Assembly (NCBI GenBank): GCA_026261815.1
Contig: JAMPIT010000059.1
Coordinates: forward strand, 21,376,001-21,440,000
DNA: 64,000 nt
Direction: 5' to 3'
From: Monarcha castaneiventris obscurior
Taxonomy: Eukaryota; Chordata; Aves; Passeriformes; Monarchidae
Shown: one piece after another, positions 35,150 to 48,594 of the stretch
Layout of the letters: each line of letters begins with the position of its first letter
Numbering within the stretch: the stretch's first letter is position 1
Program-made: the position numbers and the translations under genes
Notes under the pieces: model-generated
Told to the model about the DNA's origin: nothing
The model's database searches: none
Seen by the model: only the letters and a program-made list of their open reading frames with translations

Positions 35150-35600
35150 ACATGTCATTATGTCATGCTAACCCCATCCACTGGTCAGCTTATTACCTGA
35201 TTAATTGCTAGGGGGAAAAGTGATCTCTTAACTTGGGTTGTGACAGGTTTTTTTTTAATTTGGAGGCTTTGTTCAATTTCAGGGGTTTATTGCACAGATA
35301 TCTGGGTAAATGGGCTGGCAAGCATTATTGTGCCTCTTTGAAATTAGTGCAAATTCATCTCTATAATTCGTAGGAATTTACTTCCAACTGATGAAATGTA
35401 ACAGAGCCACCAGCTATTTTTACTCCTACCGGCGTTCATCTTATTTATCTTCTTAATAGACCCATCTCATTAAACACTTCTCAAAACTGATAATGATGTG
35501 TGCATTTAGTCACTTGTGTGGCTCAGAGAGCAAATAACTAAACTGAAATTGGTGAAACTGCTGAAAATCATGCATTGAAAACTGTAAAGAATTTCCAAAA
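35150..35600. promoter_or_regulatory. Possible conserved non-coding element
   Basis: Repeat-free, AT-rich sequence with several homeodomain-type cores (TTAATTGC near 35201, ATTAAAC, CTTAATAG) and a TGCAAAT core near 35350. It has no coding potential. This texture resembles conserved enhancers near developmental genes, but only cross-species alignment could establish it. Confidence 0.2.
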
Positions 35601-37779
35601 GCTATTCTGTGACCAAACAGGCAGGAATACATGAGACACCACACAACTTTCTATCGTAGATGACTCCAAAGATGTGGAATCAGTGTTGAATATTTTAAGT
35701 ACTTTTCTGGAAAAAACTCATAAGGTTCTTGCAACATAAGCTTACTCTTGACAATTTAATATCTAATGTCAGAGCCAATATTTTATTCATTAATTAAATA
35801 GCGTGTAAAATTATCATATACTTACTTCCATTTTTGAATTTGTAGAATAATAAACTTCTGTTCCTAAATGAATGCACAGTGGGTTTAAAAGATGCTCTGA
35901 TAGTTAAAGAAAATAAAAATGGGCCCAGACTCAAACAATCCCCAGAAGGCAAATATTTAAAATTCAATCTTGAACCTTGATTTTAAATAGGTACTTCTAT
36001 AATGTACTGATGGGGGATTGAGAGTGTTATGCAGAAGAAACTGTGAGAAGAGACACATGAAGAAGATGAAGAAAAAGCCATCATGCTTCATATAAAATCT
36101 AAGTATTCATATGCCTGAATTAGTAATGATTGGCAAGCCCAGTAACATGCACATAGAACCTTAATAAAATTAATGTTTTGTTTCCTCATCTGATATCCTG
36201 CTCCCTCTGAAGCAGAAGCCAGCCTGCTGGGATGTCACTTAGGATTGCATAGCTGTGAAGGGACCCCAAGTTTGCCAGTACCCTGAGGTGGGTCTGTCAG
36301 CACCTATTTCTCAGAGCGAGTGCCCCCAGAGCCATGCTGTGCTATGCAAACTCCAGAGCCAGGCTGCATCACAACATGAACATGAATAAACTTTTTAAAA
36401 CAGAACAAGCTGAGAATTAGGCAGATTATAAATAAAAATGTTTTATAAACAAGTCCCCCCCATCCACTGTGTCCTTGTAGTGAGATCCTTTGGCTCTAGG
36501 CTGGAACCTACTTCAATAACTCAGTTGCTTTTTGGGTGAGACTGAGATTTGCACAGTACTGAAGTTTGCACATTCCCCCTAGGGTCTTTTGGGAGAAAAA
36601 AATCTCATGAGCCCTGGGGCCCGGCTTCTTCTGCTCCCTGTTTTTCCCAACTGTCTTCCTCTGTCTGCTGCGCTGCAGGCTCCTGGTTCTTTGTTGTCTT
36701 TCACATGCTTTGCCTGCCCTACTTCACTCTCAGCAAAGGTGCCCCTCAGCAATGCACATTTGCTCCCTTTGGAGAGTCAGTCGCCCCTTCCTCAAAAAGA
36801 CTCCATGCAATCCAGCAAGAAGCCATCTGGAAAAACTCCCAATCTCCTTCCCAGCAATTAATCATAGCTTTTGGGTAGAAAAAAGCATTATTTAACAAAA
36901 CAAAAAGCAAAGATACCAATTTATCAGCATCCACCGTGAGCCTTATTGAGATCTTCCATCTCCTGAGTGACCCCTTTGAATCTGCGGTTCATGTGCTGAA
37001 ATCCTGAACATGTAAATTCAACCAGTAGCAGAGACACTTGTTTTGCACTTTGTCCTCTCCATATCCGTCTTGCCCAGTGCATCTGGCAGATACCACAGCT
37101 TTCTTCGTGCCCTCCCTCTAGCAGTAGTGTTCCTGCTAACCATATATTTACGTGAAATTCAACAAGAATGTCCCCAGTGCAATTGTGAAACGTAGCCCAA
37201 GATTATCATCCTAGATGTTTACTTTGGCAAACACTTCTCAATTTGATCTTTGCTACACATTTAGAGTTTGTATTTTGCTCCTCTTTTATTTCAGCAAGAA
37301 GCACCAACATTTTCTCAAGTTTTAGTAAAAAACTATCAGTATGTGCACACCTAAGTGCCCCTACTCTGATAATGCTATATCCCTTCAAAATATCTCCAGA
37401 ATTGCTTCTCATTCATTTAGTAATTCACTTACAAATCTTACTTGTCAATACCTGTGCAGAAAGGTACCAGGCAGACACTTAATTCACGTTGACAATCCCG
37501 GCACTTTTGAATCTCATGAAATTGTTATCAAATGGAACCTTGATACCAAATGGAACATGCTACCTTGTAAGCAGAGGAAGGAGTGTTAAAAATGCAAGGA
37601 AGATAAATGCATGGAGTGCATTTCTGAGATGAGTTAAGAATTGTTGTCCTGCTATATCTGCCTAGCTCTCTAGCAATTTTTAAACGTAGGCACAATTCAC
37701 AGACTGTCTCCTACAGCAGGCACCGAGAATCCAGAGCAGCCATTTTGGTCTCCTCTCTGAAGCATTTACTGAAATGCCA
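35601..37779. other. Unique sequence with a slightly GC-richer part
   Basis: Between 36180 and 36860 base composition is less AT-rich and several overlapping frames are open on both strands (for example 36549-36878 and 36589-36861). They lack recognisable domains and overlap in different frames, so they are not called as genes. Confidence 0.4.
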
Positions 37780-38560
37780 CATATTTTTAATGAGATAAAG
37801 ACCAATTTTCATTACCAGGAGGTCACTAATAATCTGTGTTCTGTGCTCACCTTCCTTTTCCACCATTGCTTCATACTATGTTATATTTTATTAATCTCAA
37901 AAATGTAATTATTGAACTAGTCTGTTTAGAAAAGCATTTTTTTTAAAAAAATGGTAAATCCTGTTTATCTGCATGTGTTGGCTATCAAATAAGCAATTAA
38001 AGCTATTTTTCTCTGTCAAAGTGCAGAATAATTCTCTCTCATAAATAAAGACAATGATGCAGTAATGTTCAGAAGACTAAAGCACACACAGAGGTTAAGA
38101 TGTCTGCAATACCAGTCTTTGTTTAAGTACATCCAAGAAAGGAAATCAATATTCCTCAGGAGAGCATTTTGTTGGTACAGCTGCTGTTGCTAAGATTGGC
38201 TCAGTGTCATGTTCTCATTAATACAGTTTAATGGCAGCCCTAAGATTGAGAATGTGCAGACAGACATAATGAATTTATACTAAAAACATAAAAATGTAGA
38301 AATTCTAATTGCTTTGGCCTGATTGGCTCCTTTATATCTTGAAAGGATCATGTTTATAAATTAGAGCTTAATGATATTTATGAATCACAAAATTAAGTCC
38401 TTCCTTGTAGCAGCCATTAACATGAAAGCAATTGCTGCTGCAGTTTGCCCTTTAAGAGCTTCAGCACAAAAAGGCTGGCATGCTTGAGAGCAGTTTTGCC
38501 TTTTAGAGCAAATTGTTACTATTGCAAGGAAAATGTTAGGGTTTAGTTATACAAGCGTAT
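37780..38560. promoter_or_regulatory. Possible conserved non-coding element cluster
   Basis: Repeat-free sequence with many AT-rich homeodomain-like cores (TTTTTAATGAG, TGTAATTATTG, AAGCAATTAAAGC, TTCTAATTGC, CATTAACATG) and SOX-like ACAAT/ATTGT cores. No open frame of note. The resemblance to enhancer clusters of gene deserts is a judgement on texture, not on alignment. Confidence 0.22.
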
Positions 38561-40464
38561 CTGCTATCATTAAAATAACTCTTTGGAGCCCACTTCTCTT
38601 GGAGGAAGAGTTGTTTCTCCACGTGCATTGTGTTGTGCCATTCTGTGAAAGGAAACATCCCTTTGTATCAAGCCTTATCAGTCCTCCTCACTCTCTCTCT
38701 AATGATGCACATTGCCCTGAATGTCATTTGTCATTCAGCTGTTCGTTTCTCTGGCTGCGCTCTGGAAGCCTGACAGAAGCAGGCAAGAAACATGAAAAAA
38801 ACTACTGCAGATTAAAAAAAAAAATAATAATGATGCCATAGGGAACATGACCAGAAAAAATAAAAAAGAAACGAAGACAGAAACTACATCCAGGGAGCAG
38901 AGAGCTGACAGCCTCAAAATGATTACTAATCAAACACAGGAGAAAAATCTGTGGGAGAGATTTGACATATTGTAAAAAGGCCAGACAACTAATTACAGGC
39001 TTGCAATGAGTTACGCAAGTATCGAGCAAGCATGATGTGCAAGCTGTATGTACACAGACTGCAATCATTCCAGCCCCATCCTTGCTTAATTCTCAGTGTC
39101 TGGAGGAGCCTGTGCCCTGTTTGATGCAGCATGGGGTGCCTTCTGCCTCCAGTGGCCTCTGAATCCTGTTTGTCCTTACTTCCCCTTGTCTTGAACATCC
39201 TATAGCTCACTGATAGGGGTAGTACAAATGATTTTACTACCATTTGTGCAAATTTTCTCCTTTGCTGTAGAATGGATAAATCTCTACTCGGTAAAGATTT
39301 TAATTAAAGCACAAAATTGTATCTTACTAAAAGTCCCAAACTCCATCATGTCTATGTCTGTCAATAGCCAGACACATGTACAAAGTCTGTGAATTAACAC
39401 TCTTGACTAAGATGGTGTTTTTAGTGTCTGGTACTCCTCCACCAATTATTTGACTTCCATAAAAAATTGTTTAGGGAAATATTTATTCAAAGATTATTCA
39501 ATTTGTTAATTAGACAAGCTGAATAAGGATGTCTGAGAGTGCACAACTTGTGCAGCCTAAATTAAGATGCTTGGGCACTTATACTACCTGATGATTGGAC
39601 TTTGATATAGCATGTGAGGCTTACTCAGGTGCTCGACAGGCCTGCTTAGGTCTCAGAAAGGAAAATGTGTGGCAACATCAGCTAAATTCACAGGTGGATT
39701 TTAAGCATCACAGTATAATTTCATAACACCTTACATTTCAGCATCCTACCTCCTATGCAAGGCTTCACAGCATCTTATACCCATGTACCCACTACCCCTA
39801 TATAATGAGGGAACTAAAACTCCAAAAGGAAGCTACAGGAAGGCAGCACAATGAGCACACAGCCATTAGGAGTCATTAAGGACATGTGTATGTCTTACAT
39901 TGCACGGCTTTTTACAAAACAGACATTTTATTTTGAACTGTAGAGAAGTATCTCTGGATTTCACAGCCCTAGGCCCAAAGATATTCCCTTTAAAATGGAA
40001 AGTAAAAGTGATCAGGTCTTTTACTGGATGATGGATAAAGGCTATTTCCCTCACGCTCACACTTCTCATAAGGCAACTTGGTGCTGGAATAATACATACT
40101 GAGAGTATTTTGCTTAAATATCCTCAGAAGTACCCTCTGTGAACAATTAGAAATCAATGTTTAAATCACACTTCTATGTACACACACACACTGCTCCATT
40201 ATTTATTTCCTCCTGAACTAACAATGCTATGAAAAGTCTGGTGTTTCAGCTGATGAGACTGGGGATGACCATATCAGAAAGCACTTTATTTTAATACATG
40301 GAAGGTTCCAGGTTTCTGTATGCTTACTGTGAGCACAGCAGTAGACTTATTTTTCTAGATCTCATTTATGTGAAAAGAAAAGAGATAATTATTGTCTTGA
40401 GCTGAACAATAGTCATGCTGGGTGAAACCAGGAAACAAACACAAACCCCCTGACATTAGAACAA
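38561..40464. other. Unique sequence, no gene seen
   Basis: A 102-codon frame (38533-38841) and overlapping minus frames have no recognisable domain. A short CA run lies near 40180-40191. Confidence 0.4.
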
Positions 40465-41333
40465 ATGGTACTTGAGCATCTTATCACACAAAGGGGAGCT
40501 GGCCAAGTGCTCTGTTTTACTCTGTATCTGTCAGGGATTTTTACTCTGTATCTGGCAAGGATTCTGGGGAACCAGTGCTGGACACAGCTGGGCAGGTCCG
40601 CGGCTATGAGCCAGGTCCAAGGGCATGCCAGAAAACACCATGAAATCTGGAACCTGGTTTGGTGGAACGCACGGTCAGAGCTGTGGGGAGATGGAGACCA
40701 GCCCTGCTGGGGCATTTCTGGGGCAGGGGCTGATGGCCCTGGGGGGCTGGCATGGGGTCCTGGGCTGTGGGAAGTGTGGCAAGCCCCAGAGAGCAGGCAG
40801 GGACAGTCAGAGCTGGTGGTGCCCTCAGGACAATGGCAGCAACTTTCTTCTGTGAGGATATCTGAGAAGACTTAAGAAATGTGCACTTGCAAAGAGGGAA
40901 GAGGAGTCCTCACATGCTGACAGGACTTTGGCATGTGGCTCAGGAAGGACTCACCAGCCAGGCAGTGACTCAGTCAAGCCATTCCTTGCTAAGTCACACA
41001 AGGCCCAGCCTGCAGGCCTCTGGTGGTTCTGGGTTCAAGTGGCTCTTAAACAGAGTCCTGAAAAGTTCTCCCTTCAGTCTTCTGGGGTCAAAGGGGCAGC
41101 TGAGGTCCAGCTCAGAGACCAGCATGTCCATGGGTGCCACTTCTGGATGCCCACCTGAAAGGCTTGAGGACCTGGTTCTTAGTAGTTGTACCTGCAACAA
41201 GCACGAACAGAAACTGGGAAGAGCACAAATTAAGGGCCAATATGATTCAAATTGCTCCATTAAAACTGTGTCATGGGTATTTTTCAGGCTGGCAGCTAAA
41301 ATTAAAGGACTTTTGGAACTGCGTTTCTGTTAG
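40465..41333 (+). other. GC-richer block with two end-to-end open frames, origin unknown
   Basis: This block stands out from its AT-rich surroundings. Two long plus-strand frames, of 136 codons (40465-40875) and 150 codons (40881-41333), lie end to end in different frames. The first translates to a tryptophan- and glycine-rich sequence (for example WGDGDQPCWG). The second is serine-rich and has no recognisable domain. Antisense frames are open too (40413-40715, 40994-41260), which fits low stop density in GC-rich DNA. It may be an old retroelement or LTR that I do not recognise, or an expanded GC-rich segment. I do not call a gene. Confidence 0.35.
40515..40562. repeat. Tandem duplication of a 24-bp unit
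   Basis: TTTTACTCTGTATCTGTCAGGGAT is followed directly by a second copy reading TTTTACTCTGTATCTGGCAAGGAT, with two mismatches. It extends the first open frame by eight codons without breaking it. Confidence 0.9.
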
Positions 41334-44300
41334 TCATATATATTTCATGCTCTTAAAAATATCCAAGATAAGAATCACAAGTCCAGACAGGCATATCTTG
41401 GTTCTTTTACCATAATGTGGATGTCTTGGGTATCTTTGGATTTCTCTGAATGCCTGTGTTTAGGAAACAGAACCAAGCCCTTAATATCCTCTCTACTTTA
41501 GGAAGCAATGTGTAAAATCGAGGAGGCATATTATTGCAGAGGCTTCTTATAAAAGTTCATGTTCCTGAAGTTTTCAGATAGTTCAGTGTTTAAGGTAACA
41601 AATACTTATGAAGAACCTAATAATTTCTTCTGCAGTGCTTTAACACAGAGTAAAAGATCCAATAGAGAGAAAAATAAACTTTTGAAGAATCACCCATTCA
41701 GCTTCTGGATCATAGGTAATGTTGTGCCATTGGCATATTCCATTTCCTCCTTGGGACTTGTGTGCTTTTATTCTAAGTCAAGTTTTACCCATTATGTTTA
41801 AGATCTCACATTTCACAGAATTTTGGTTAAGAAGGGTTTTTTTCTGCCATAATCTTTTAACTTAAAAAGTAATATTATAGAGTTTAAATTCCCTTTAAAG
41901 TGCTTCAAATAATGCCTTCAAAGGGTTGAAAAATAACTTTTTTCTCACTTTTGCTAAGTGACAGAAAGACTATGATAAAGTCAGGTATTTACAACCGTTC
42001 AGGTATAATAAATTAATGAGGCTCATACAGGCTTAAGTGAAAAAAGATAAAAAGCCTACACTATGGCACAGTTATTTGGTGCATTTTTTCCCCTGATACA
42101 GATGAAAATTCAGTGATTCATTACTTATGACCTCCAAGAAGAGACTGGGTGAACAACTAGTCTGAGAACACACAGATTGCTACCAGTAATTTATCAAACA
42201 GTAGGGCAAAAGATTTTGATGTAGAAAAATAATGATTTTTGTGACTAGGATTTTTTGAGTGAGTTCAGGTTATTTAGAAAGGGCACTTCAGCCTGGCTGG
42301 CTCCCCTGAAAAATGATTAGTGCGCTCAGTTGCTTTCAGTCCCTTTCCATTTCATTGCAGTGTAGCTGGAGACAGACCACCTGCAGAGACACTAATCCAA
42401 TCTGGGCAAATGTTGCAAAGCAGAGTGACAGGATTGTGGCTGAATTACGCCTCTTAAAAGACAGACCCCTATCAAGAGTGCTGAGAAAATTTACAAACTG
42501 AATGCAATGCACTGGCCAGAGGCAGCCAGACTAGGCAACTCAGGTTGCTGCCAGAAGTGCCTGAGGAATTAGGCTGAAAGGCGACCCCAAACTACAGTGT
42601 TTAAAAAAAAAAAAGGAAAAAAAAGAAAGATTTGGATTTTTTAAGCTCGCACAGCATACGTGTCACTGGACTGGGCTAAAAGATTTTTTAAAATACCAAA
42701 GCAGCCTGACTAAACGCAAGCCCCAAAATGTGAGTACACTTATGTAGAGGAAGAAATGTTTGTACAGAGGAGAAGATTCAGGAGGTAGACCAGCAAACTG
42801 GGCCAGAGAGTGAGCCGGGCTATTTAACTGCAGCTTACACTTACTTTTCCTATTGAAGTCTGTTGACATTGGGATAAAACAACAAGGAGAAATGCTGTCT
42901 TTTTGGAGGGGAGAGGGAAACCCCGCAGTATTGTACTTAGCCACATTCACTTTTCCACCACTGTAGAAAATGCTGTAAAATTGACAGAAGACAAGTTAAA
43001 TACATAAAGGGAAAGATAACCTGATTCATTTTCTGCAAGCAAAAACTTCAGCAGTTCCACAAGAGTTTGAGAATTCAGATCTATTAGGCTATGTTTTTCA
43101 ATGCAGTAACAAGAAACACAGATTCTCAAGGTAGAATTCATGAGAGGGATTTCACATCTGCTGCCAAAGGATCCCTGAAAAAGGCAGTTTCACAAAAACA
43201 CACCAGAGTTTCCACTTGTATGATTAAAAGGAAAAGGAACAGTTCAGGTTTTCAAGATGCCTGTTTGTGATGTAATCCTGCACAATGAATCAAATTTGCT
43301 AGTGAATCTTTCTCAGGAGGTTAGTTACAAATTGTGACTAGTAACTAGAAAAGAAAGACATCACCACACTAGCATCTGATCAACCAGCGGAAAAAATAAG
43401 TAATAAAAAGGAGATACTTGGAAGCAGTTGCATATAATAAAACCAAGTTCAATCAAAACATAGCTTCTGTGAGGGTTCTCAGTGCAACGATTCTAGATGC
43501 ATTACAGCCTGAGTACTCTGGTTGCTATCTTAATATGTCCAGCTGTACTGTGCTACTGTGCTGAAAGTGAGTCTTGTTGTTATATCCAAATAAGCAAATA
43601 GGGCCTCACAAAGTAATTCAGTGATGGTTAAAAGCTATGAAAGTGTCTGCTGTATGTCCTCAGATAACCTTTACTAGCTTGACAAAAAGACCCTCCAGCT
43701 CATCCTAAAGCGCTGTCTCTGCTTGACAGAATATAAAACAGATTTGGAAACACCGATTACTGACTGGTTGCTTGATTGCAATTAGATATTGCAAAATTAC
43801 TCTGCTGAAGCAAACAACCTGCAAAACAGCACATATATGCAGGCAACCTGGCCCTTCAGTCTCATCCTGTTCCCCAGAAGGAAGTGGGGGACCTGTGGGC
43901 ATGGGAAAGGCCAAAGCAAGTCTTCCATATGCAGGCCTGGACTAGCAGAGGCTGAGGGCTGCAGCTCAGTCCAAAGGTGAGGGGATCCTGGCAAGGCAGA
44001 TGGACAGCACAGGACAGCTGCAAGGAACAGCCCTTCAGTGGGCAAGTCAGAAACATCACATGACTCTTACAGACAGCTTAACCAGACAAGACTGGATACG
44101 TTCTGGAAAATACCTGATCATGACTTTTGTATAAATGACAAATGAGAAATGCTGCTTTTGTTTTCCTATTTCCAAACAATCAGAGCTGTGCTTGTGTTAG
44201 CAAAGATCATTTCACAACTTCTTCCACAAGGCCTTCTTTTCCCTGCTAATCTTCAGTGTCTGCCTGCTGTCAGCTGTGACTGTGAGTTCTTCATAACAGG

Positions 44301-47300
44301 GGCTGGGTTTATTTGTGCATTTGCTGATTGAGGTCCCTGCATGTTCATGAAAAGACAAAAAAATACATTAACAGCAGGAGCCCCTTACCAATACCTTGGA
44401 TTGAATTTTTACTCTCTTAAAATACAAAGTAAGCTTACTCTTCATATTAATTCTTTTTAAAAGGAAAAAACAATAAAGAAAAAAATTTGCTTTGGTTGTA
44501 AAGAAGAAAAGGTATATGAAGGTGAATGATAGTCTCCAAGTACTGGCAGGCACAATGAAGGCAAATACATAGAAGTCACTAAAAAACATTTCCTATGGCT
44601 TCATTAAGTTGATTTGATGTAGATGACACTGGAAAAAATACTATTTTATTGCATTTTTCTACTCTTTTAAGTATCTCCCTGAATAACAATCCTTCATTCT
44701 TTTATTTGTAAAAGAATCAGAGAGAAAAAAAAAAGACAAAGTGTCTCAAATGTCATGATGTAAAGCTGAATTGTCATTTTTGCATTTGTCAGTGGATTTA
44801 ATTGGAGATAGTCCATCCAGAGTCTTTAGCTGAATATTTTTAAGCCATTTTTTTCCTAAAGAATTATGTTATTAGTCCAGCTCACTAAATTTTATAGACT
44901 CATCCCAGAAATATTCAGGAATTAATTTTCAGATGTCATGCTCCCACTATTTTCCTAAAACCTTGTATACGAAAGCACCTATTTACCAGTGTGATTATGG
45001 ACTTTGAAGTAGAAGCAGCAGTAGAGCTTCATCTTCTTGCTTTAAAGGATGGAATTTTGATTTCTTCAGCATGTATGGCCATTTTCTGTATGGTTATTTT
45101 CTTATGCATAATATAATTTCCGGAAACTGCAAGGATTTCAAACCAAATGTTTTTAAGCTGGGCCTGTTCGTGCAGTTCTTTAAACTGCAATCACTTCTTT
45201 CATATTCTGACAACCAGTGTTTTACAGGAGTTTGTGTTCACCTAACATTGTTATGTTAAGCCAACAAGGTGCAAGAAACTAGGTAAGCTAGGTTTATGCT
45301 GTGCTATATTCATTTAGTACTGTGTCTCTATTCAATCAAATTTAATATCCTGTTTGAATGTTGTTATTTGTATCTTGTTCCAGCTATTATCTTGAGATGC
45401 CAATAAACCAGTGATCAACTGATCTATAACTGGTATATCCATTCTATGCCACTGAAAAATTATGTCACTTCAATGTGAAACTCTTTCAAATGTTTCAATC
45501 AAACAAAAAGAAAACAGTATACAATTAAAACTGAAATGTTCTGCAGAGACCAGACTGAGGCATTTGAGTTTTATGCATTCAGTGTTGTGTTTTGGCTGTG
45601 CTGAGATTTCAAAATCTGATGTACAGATGAGATGAAACAAGAACGGAATAGCATTGCCACAAATAAAATCATATTTTTTTCCTGTGAAACCAAACCATGT
45701 CAAACATGGTCTGCTAGCCTGTCTACCACCAACACTGTTTAAATAATCTTGTTCTGAGCACAGCATCCTCCACTGCCACACCATGACTCAGTATTTTCAT
45801 TTAATCTGATTTCACGCTCTGACAGACTTTGCCACGTTTCCATATATTCAAATGCACCTGAAAATACCCACTTCCTGCAAGAATTCTCAATAGCATGCAG
45901 AGAACACAGGAGACAAATATAAAAATCCTTACTGAAATGTGTGCCACTAGCGTTTTATCACGAGGCAAACTCCTTTCCCTGTGGCTCTAACAATCAACAA
46001 TGTAAGCATTTTGCTTTTGAAGCTGAGGTGTTTCTGAATATGCACAGTCTGCTCATTTAAAGAGGGACATGACTGTTTTGGCTGATTCACTCAATTGTTG
46101 GATTGTGCACCCCTTAGGATCACACAGTGGTGAGTCAGTCATTTGTAAACAGGAGAGAAAAAACCCAAATGAATAGAAAGAACCACAGGCTTCATTCTTG
46201 CGATCAAAGGCCTCAAAGACACCATGCAAAAGGGGCATAATTATTTATTGAACAAAACTTATAACACGATCTTTCCTATACAACCTCGGCAGTGCCTGCA
46301 GCTGGCCTTACCCACTATTGAACTAAGAAATCATTTGCACCTCACAAAAAGACAACACACACTTTGGATCCTCCCTTTGGGAAAAGAGGCTGAGCTATAT
46401 ATTCATTTTCTTCTGAGGCACTATATCATGGGCATTTATATTCAAAAACAAAGACATAATTTTAGGTGTACTTCATGAGAAAAAATAATGTGTTGTGTTT
46501 GCAGGTCTGAGCACTGAAACAGCACAGGACAACTCAGAGTAGAGATTTACATGCTTATTACAAGCAGAATCAGGCTGAGGGGGCTTTAAAAAATAGCATT
46601 GCTAAGAAAGGATTTTTGCAAACACAAAGCTAATGAGACTAATTGGTATTATGTCAGACGTATAATGTTTCAGTATATTGTTTTTTGGCAGTGGTAGTTT
46701 GGTTTTCCTGGGCTCAGAGCCCAGTTTCTGTTTAATTTTCTGTAAGGTTTCATAGCAGCCTAGACATACAGAGCTGGCTTGCTTGCAAATAACCACGTAT
46801 CTCAGTATACATATTGATTAGAATTTAAACACACCCAGCAGCCAGTTGGATGGACCCTCTTGAGGCATTCTTATCAGAAAATTCTCTTCTTCAAACTAAA
46901 GATAATTTTTCCTATGAAAGAAGTTATAAGGTTCAGCAAAAATAAGTTAGATGGAATTAAAAATTAAAATGTTTATTTCACATATTAAAAACACATTAAC
47001 ACATCATTACAACTTTGAGCCTAAATCCTGTCTCAGTTCTGAACAATTTTGTATGCCTGGAATGACCTTGAAGTTTAATTAGGTCTAAAGCAAGATATTA
47101 AACTCAATAGAAGAATTTTTTTCCAGGGTGCCAGCAGTCTTCTAGGTCTGCGCTCTCCCACACATCTTGTTTGAGGTGAAGGCTCTTGAAGGGGAGTTTC
47201 CTGAGGCACTGCATTTCCCAGAGAGTCCCATCCAGCTCACAGAGGTATTAGCTCAGATCCAAATGGACTTCACTGTTTTTTATGCTGTGTTATTCCTAAG

Positions 47301-48062
47301 CTAATCAGCCCTATGAAGATAATAAGATCTCTGCAGAAAAGTTGAACTTCTTGTGGAGTCAGCCCTAGGGTCAGCTCCCACTGCCCTCCACACTTTCATT
47401 GTCACTTTGTTTGGCACAAGCCCGACTGCTCTCTGCATCTGCACAGCACTGCAGATCTGTAGGTGTGTGTTTATCTGCAGCTCTATGTGTAATTCAAGAC
47501 AGCAAAACTGAAAGGTCTACACCCAGTTCTACACCTGCTTGAAATTTTTGCCTATTATTTATATTAAAAGGTGAATATATCCCTCAATAGTGCATTTATA
47601 TATTCATCTTGTTCTAGAAGCTCATTGATTCACAACAGGCTAGACTGTGCAATTAAAGTTAGGTGAGGGATGAAAAATAATGAAGTCAGATATTTAAATA
47701 TCTGTTTACTGTAGCTGTATAGGTCTCATGCTTGATTTCTGTGAAAGGTTTTTTTTTCAAATTTTCTTTCTCGAAAATGTTAATGGAATGGCGTATCTCC
47801 TATTGTTCACAGCAAGAAATACATATAAGATTTTGCAAGCAATGTTTCTATATGTGTTCAGTCGCAGAGTGCATTCTGACAAGTGCAAGAAAGTAATGCA
47901 ATTCCCAGTTACAAAACATAAAGTACAAAGTTACAATTATGACATGGATGAAACACAAGACTTTTTGATCTGCTAAGGCTGTTTACAGAAGAGGGGAAAA
48001 GATGCTACATGTAAATGTGTTTACACTGGTATGATCCAACTCACTCTAAATCATTTGGAATG
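41334..48062. other. Long unique stretch, no gene seen
   Basis: About 6.7 kb of AT-rich unique sequence. It includes an A-rich run at 42603-42629 and a short CTGGGCT/AGCCCAG hairpin at 46708-46724. Frames such as 45470-45784 (minus) and 43797-44045 (minus) have no support beyond being open. Confidence 0.45.
42603..42629. repeat. A-rich low-complexity run
   Basis: Twelve As, GG, eight As, then GAAAG. No retroposon body was recognised upstream. Confidence 0.85.
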
Positions 48063-48594
48063 TATGCTCTTGTGAGACCCCACCTGTAGTACTGCATCCA
48101 TGGCTGGGGTCCTCAGCACAAGAAAGGCATGGACCTGTTGGAGTGAGTCCAGAAGGCCACACAGATGATTAGAGGGATGGAGCACCTCTGCTACAAGTAC
48201 AGGCTGACAGATTTGTAGTTGTTCAGCCTGGAGAAGAGAAGGCTCTGGAGGGCACTTTACAGCAGCCTCTCAGTGTTTGAAGGGGGCTTATAAAAGAGAA
48301 GGGAGAGTGGCTTTTTACATAATATGGCAGATAGTGATAGGACAAGAGGTAATGATTTTAAACTAAAAGAAGAGAGATTTAGATTAGATGTTAGGACAAA
48401 ATTCTTCATTGTGAGGACCGTGGGGCGTTGGAACAAGCTGCCAGGGAAATTGTAGATGCACCATCCCTGGAAGTGTTCGAGGCCAGGTCGGATGGGGCCC
48501 TGAGCAACCTCATCTGGTGAGTGGCATTCTGGCTCATGATCTTCAGATGATCTTCAAGGTCCCGTCCAACCCAAGCCATTCTATGATTTCGATG
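48063..48594 (+). mobile_element. CR1 LINE 3' end (5'-truncated)
   Basis: Typical CR1 3' sequence. It starts within ORF2 (GCTCTTGTGAGACCCCACCTGTAGTACTGC) and passes through TTCAGCCTGGAGAAGAGAAGGCTC, TAGTGATAGGACAAGAGG, AGATTTAGATTAGATGTTAGGA and GAAGTGTTCGAGGCCAGG. It ends with CCGTCCAACCCAAGCCATTCTATGATTTCGATG, where the second ATTCTATG octamer has mutated. Stops interrupt the ORF2 end. It has the same orientation as the copies at 16.4 and 24.7 kb. CpGs surviving at GTTCGAGG and GTCCCGTCC suggest it may be younger than the 12-kb relic, but I did not measure divergence. Confidence 0.95.

Noticed and set aside
36549..36878. 109-codon frame with overlapping frames in other registers
   Set aside because: Three plus-strand registers and one minus-strand frame are open over the same bases. 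No splice signals or domain were seen.
47090..47240. Minus-strand open frame of about 47 codons in a slightly GC-richer patch
   Set aside because: Bounded by stops with no convincing acceptor or donor. The translation is not recognised.
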